Shown: positions 62,286 through 64,000 of the stretch, in pieces
Position numbering within the stretch: the stretch's first letter is position 1
Layout of the letters: each line of letters opens with the position of its first letter
Assembly (NCBI GenBank): GCA_013397115.1
Contig: VWZW01006868.1
Span: 1,216,503 to 1,280,502, forward strand
From: Edolisoma coerulescens
Lineage: Eukaryota; Chordata; Aves; Passeriformes; Campephagidae
Length of the DNA stretch: 64,000 nucleotides
Direction of reading: 5' to 3'
The notes under the pieces: model-generated
The model's database searches: none
Told to the model about the DNA's origin: nothing
Seen by the model: only the letters and a program-made list of their open reading frames with translations
Translations under genes and position numbers: made by a program

Positions 62286-64000
62286 ACGGGACTTCCGAGA
62301 GTCTTCTTTGTGCCTTGACAGAGCGGCAGATGCTTGAGGCTGCTCATACTCTGCAAAGGGCAGAGAGTAGGAAGGAGGTACTTGGGGCTAACCCTAACCA
62401 TTTGCCTTCAGTTCCTGATGCTTTACAGATTTCTCTTCCACTGATAGCCAAGTCATTTAATGTCTCCATCCTTTTGTTCCTTCTCTGTATAATGTGAATT
62501 AACACTGTTCTTATTCATAAGGGTGCAGTGAAGATAAAGAGGCATTAATGTTTGTTAGGTGGTCTTACACAGTGGTCGTGGGAGCTATATAAGTTCCCAG
62601 AGAGGCTGATTAAGTGTCTTGCAGAAGAAACGGAAAATGAAAAAGAGTGGAAGCCAAAAGCTGTGAACAAAATACAATGGAATTGCTAAAAAGACTGAAA
62701 CCAGAGTAATAACACAGAAAAGCTGTAGACCATTCACATGTGCAGAATACAAACCACCTGTGTTCTTGAGTTAAATTTATCCCAGGGTTAAAGAAACTAG
62801 ATTCAGTTCATTTCTCAGTTACTGAATTGCTATAAATAGCAATGCAGTTGTATGGACACAAGTATAAGATATTTTAATTTAGTTTTCTTTTTATCTCAGC
62901 CACATACCTAATCTCTAATTGGCTTCATCCTCCCCTTAATAAGTGTGGTTTTTGCAATATACAAGGGGATCTCCTTTGTCCTCATCATGACTTGTGTTTT
63001 CAAGACATTTCACCAAAGAGAAAAGCATTATCTTGTCTGTTTTGTAAATACTGTTTTAATTCCATGGCATTCAGTGCATGCTGAAATGTGTAATATGAAT
63101 GAGTAGTGTATCTTCTACCTGAACCATGTGTGTGATCTCGAGGCCTTGTGTCTCTTGAGATAAGGAAGAGGCACAAACCACATCCTCATACATACTTCAG
63201 TAAGTGTCTTTAAAAGGGTCATCACATTTAATGTATATTAAGGAAAGTGAAACAGTGCAGTCGAAGTAAGCTTCCTTTTCTAAAAGTAATACATATTTAA
63301 AATGAAAGGGCTGACAGAGTATATGGCTCTGAAGAACGTTACCATCATGCAGAATGCTCTTGGGTAGTAAATCCAATCTGCTTGAATGGGTACTGCCCAA
63401 GAGCTGATACCATCCCTGAGCTGCCAGGAGTTCTACAAAACTTCATGGCCTCATGCCTACCCTGCCAGCAAATCTGTCCAGAGGATCCACAGAGTGACAG
63501 GTCTTGATTTCTTGCTACCTGCCTGTGGATTTTAGGTAGTAAATATTGCTTACATTTTTGTATTTATTTTCCACATTTTAGCAAATGCAGTGGGAGAAAC
63601 AGAGGAACACAAAACACCAGCACTTGCACATTCTCTTGCTGAGTGTGCATATACAATAGAACTGTGACATGATATGAATCTGACAGCATGGAAAACAAGC
63701 ATAGATTTTTAGATTTAAAAAGTAATGAAATCTGAATTTCCAAAATATGCCTTCACTCCCCCACTAAAAACACCAAACAGGACCCCTGCTCATGTAAAAA
63801 TCTACATCTGAACCGTTTAATCCTGTAAACTGCATTCTCAATCTAATTACTAAACAGTTTCAGTAAAGCAAAAAGGGCATCATTTTATCTATCTTTTTTC
63901 TTTTCCCCTTTTCAAAACACAATTGCATTGATCTTATTAGAAACAGGTTCCCTTTTTGTCCACTTCTGGCAGACTAAGTAGTCTTGAATGCTTCAGAGAG

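Larger units (their letters stand above)
60961..64000. other. Unique DNA right of the CpG island
   Basis: CpG density falls to background. No interspersed repeat recognised. A 108-codon plus-strand frame (62,171-62,497) has no domain. An enhancer-like block and an 11-bp inverted repeat are listed separately. Confidence 0.55.

Noticed and set aside
1..64000. A new defence, CRISPR or biosynthetic system
   Set aside because: The window is vertebrate noncoding DNA with ordinary bird retroelements. No CRISPR-type spaced repeats, operon-like gene runs or unusual enzymes are visible.

Overview
The window looks like nuclear DNA from a bird. The main evidence is nine pieces of the CR1 (chicken repeat 1) LINE retrotransposon, recognised from their conserved 3' segments, such as the TAGGTTGGAAAAGAC and CCCTTCCAACC types. 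There are also two copies of a GC-rich retroviral LTR that I recognise from bird genomes. The background is AT-rich, with short simple repeats, assembly Ns and no dense coding. I cannot name the species or the locus.

Layout. Positions 1-9,676 are mostly unique AT-rich DNA. An unrecognised 164-codon reading frame lies at the left edge (140-634, minus), and a homeodomain-motif-rich block sits near 7.5 kb. From 9.7 to 18.2 kb come CR1 pieces and a truncated minus-strand LTR (11,655-12,242) with a perfect hairpin abutting its end. From 18.2 to 39.1 kb the DNA is mostly unique, with four more CR1 pieces on the plus strand or minus strand; the longest (32,362-33,568, minus) keeps a decayed reverse-transcriptase segment. 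Positions 39,110-40,212 hold a more complete plus-strand LTR with an internal 42-57 bp repeat array. From 40.2 to 58.1 kb the DNA is again AT-rich, with an isolated CpG-rich patch at about 49.7-50.0 kb and a CR1 copy at 53.1-53.6 kb. From 58.1 to 61.0 kb there are two CpG-dense segments, interrupted by a 295-base assembly gap; this is the best candidate for a gene promoter and 5' exon. The last 3 kb are unique DNA with an enhancer-like AT-rich block.

Interpretation. No protein-coding gene can be assigned with confidence. The simplest reading is a long intron or intergenic stretch ending in a CpG-island promoter near the right side. Splice-donor motifs exist on both strands there, so the direction of transcription is unresolved. 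A minus-strand gene would make most of the window its first intron. I found no CRISPR array, operon, tRNA or rRNA gene, and no evidence for a new multi-gene system. The points most worth following up are the two edge exon candidates, the orphan CpG patch, the CpG-island promoter and the internal repeat array of the LTR.
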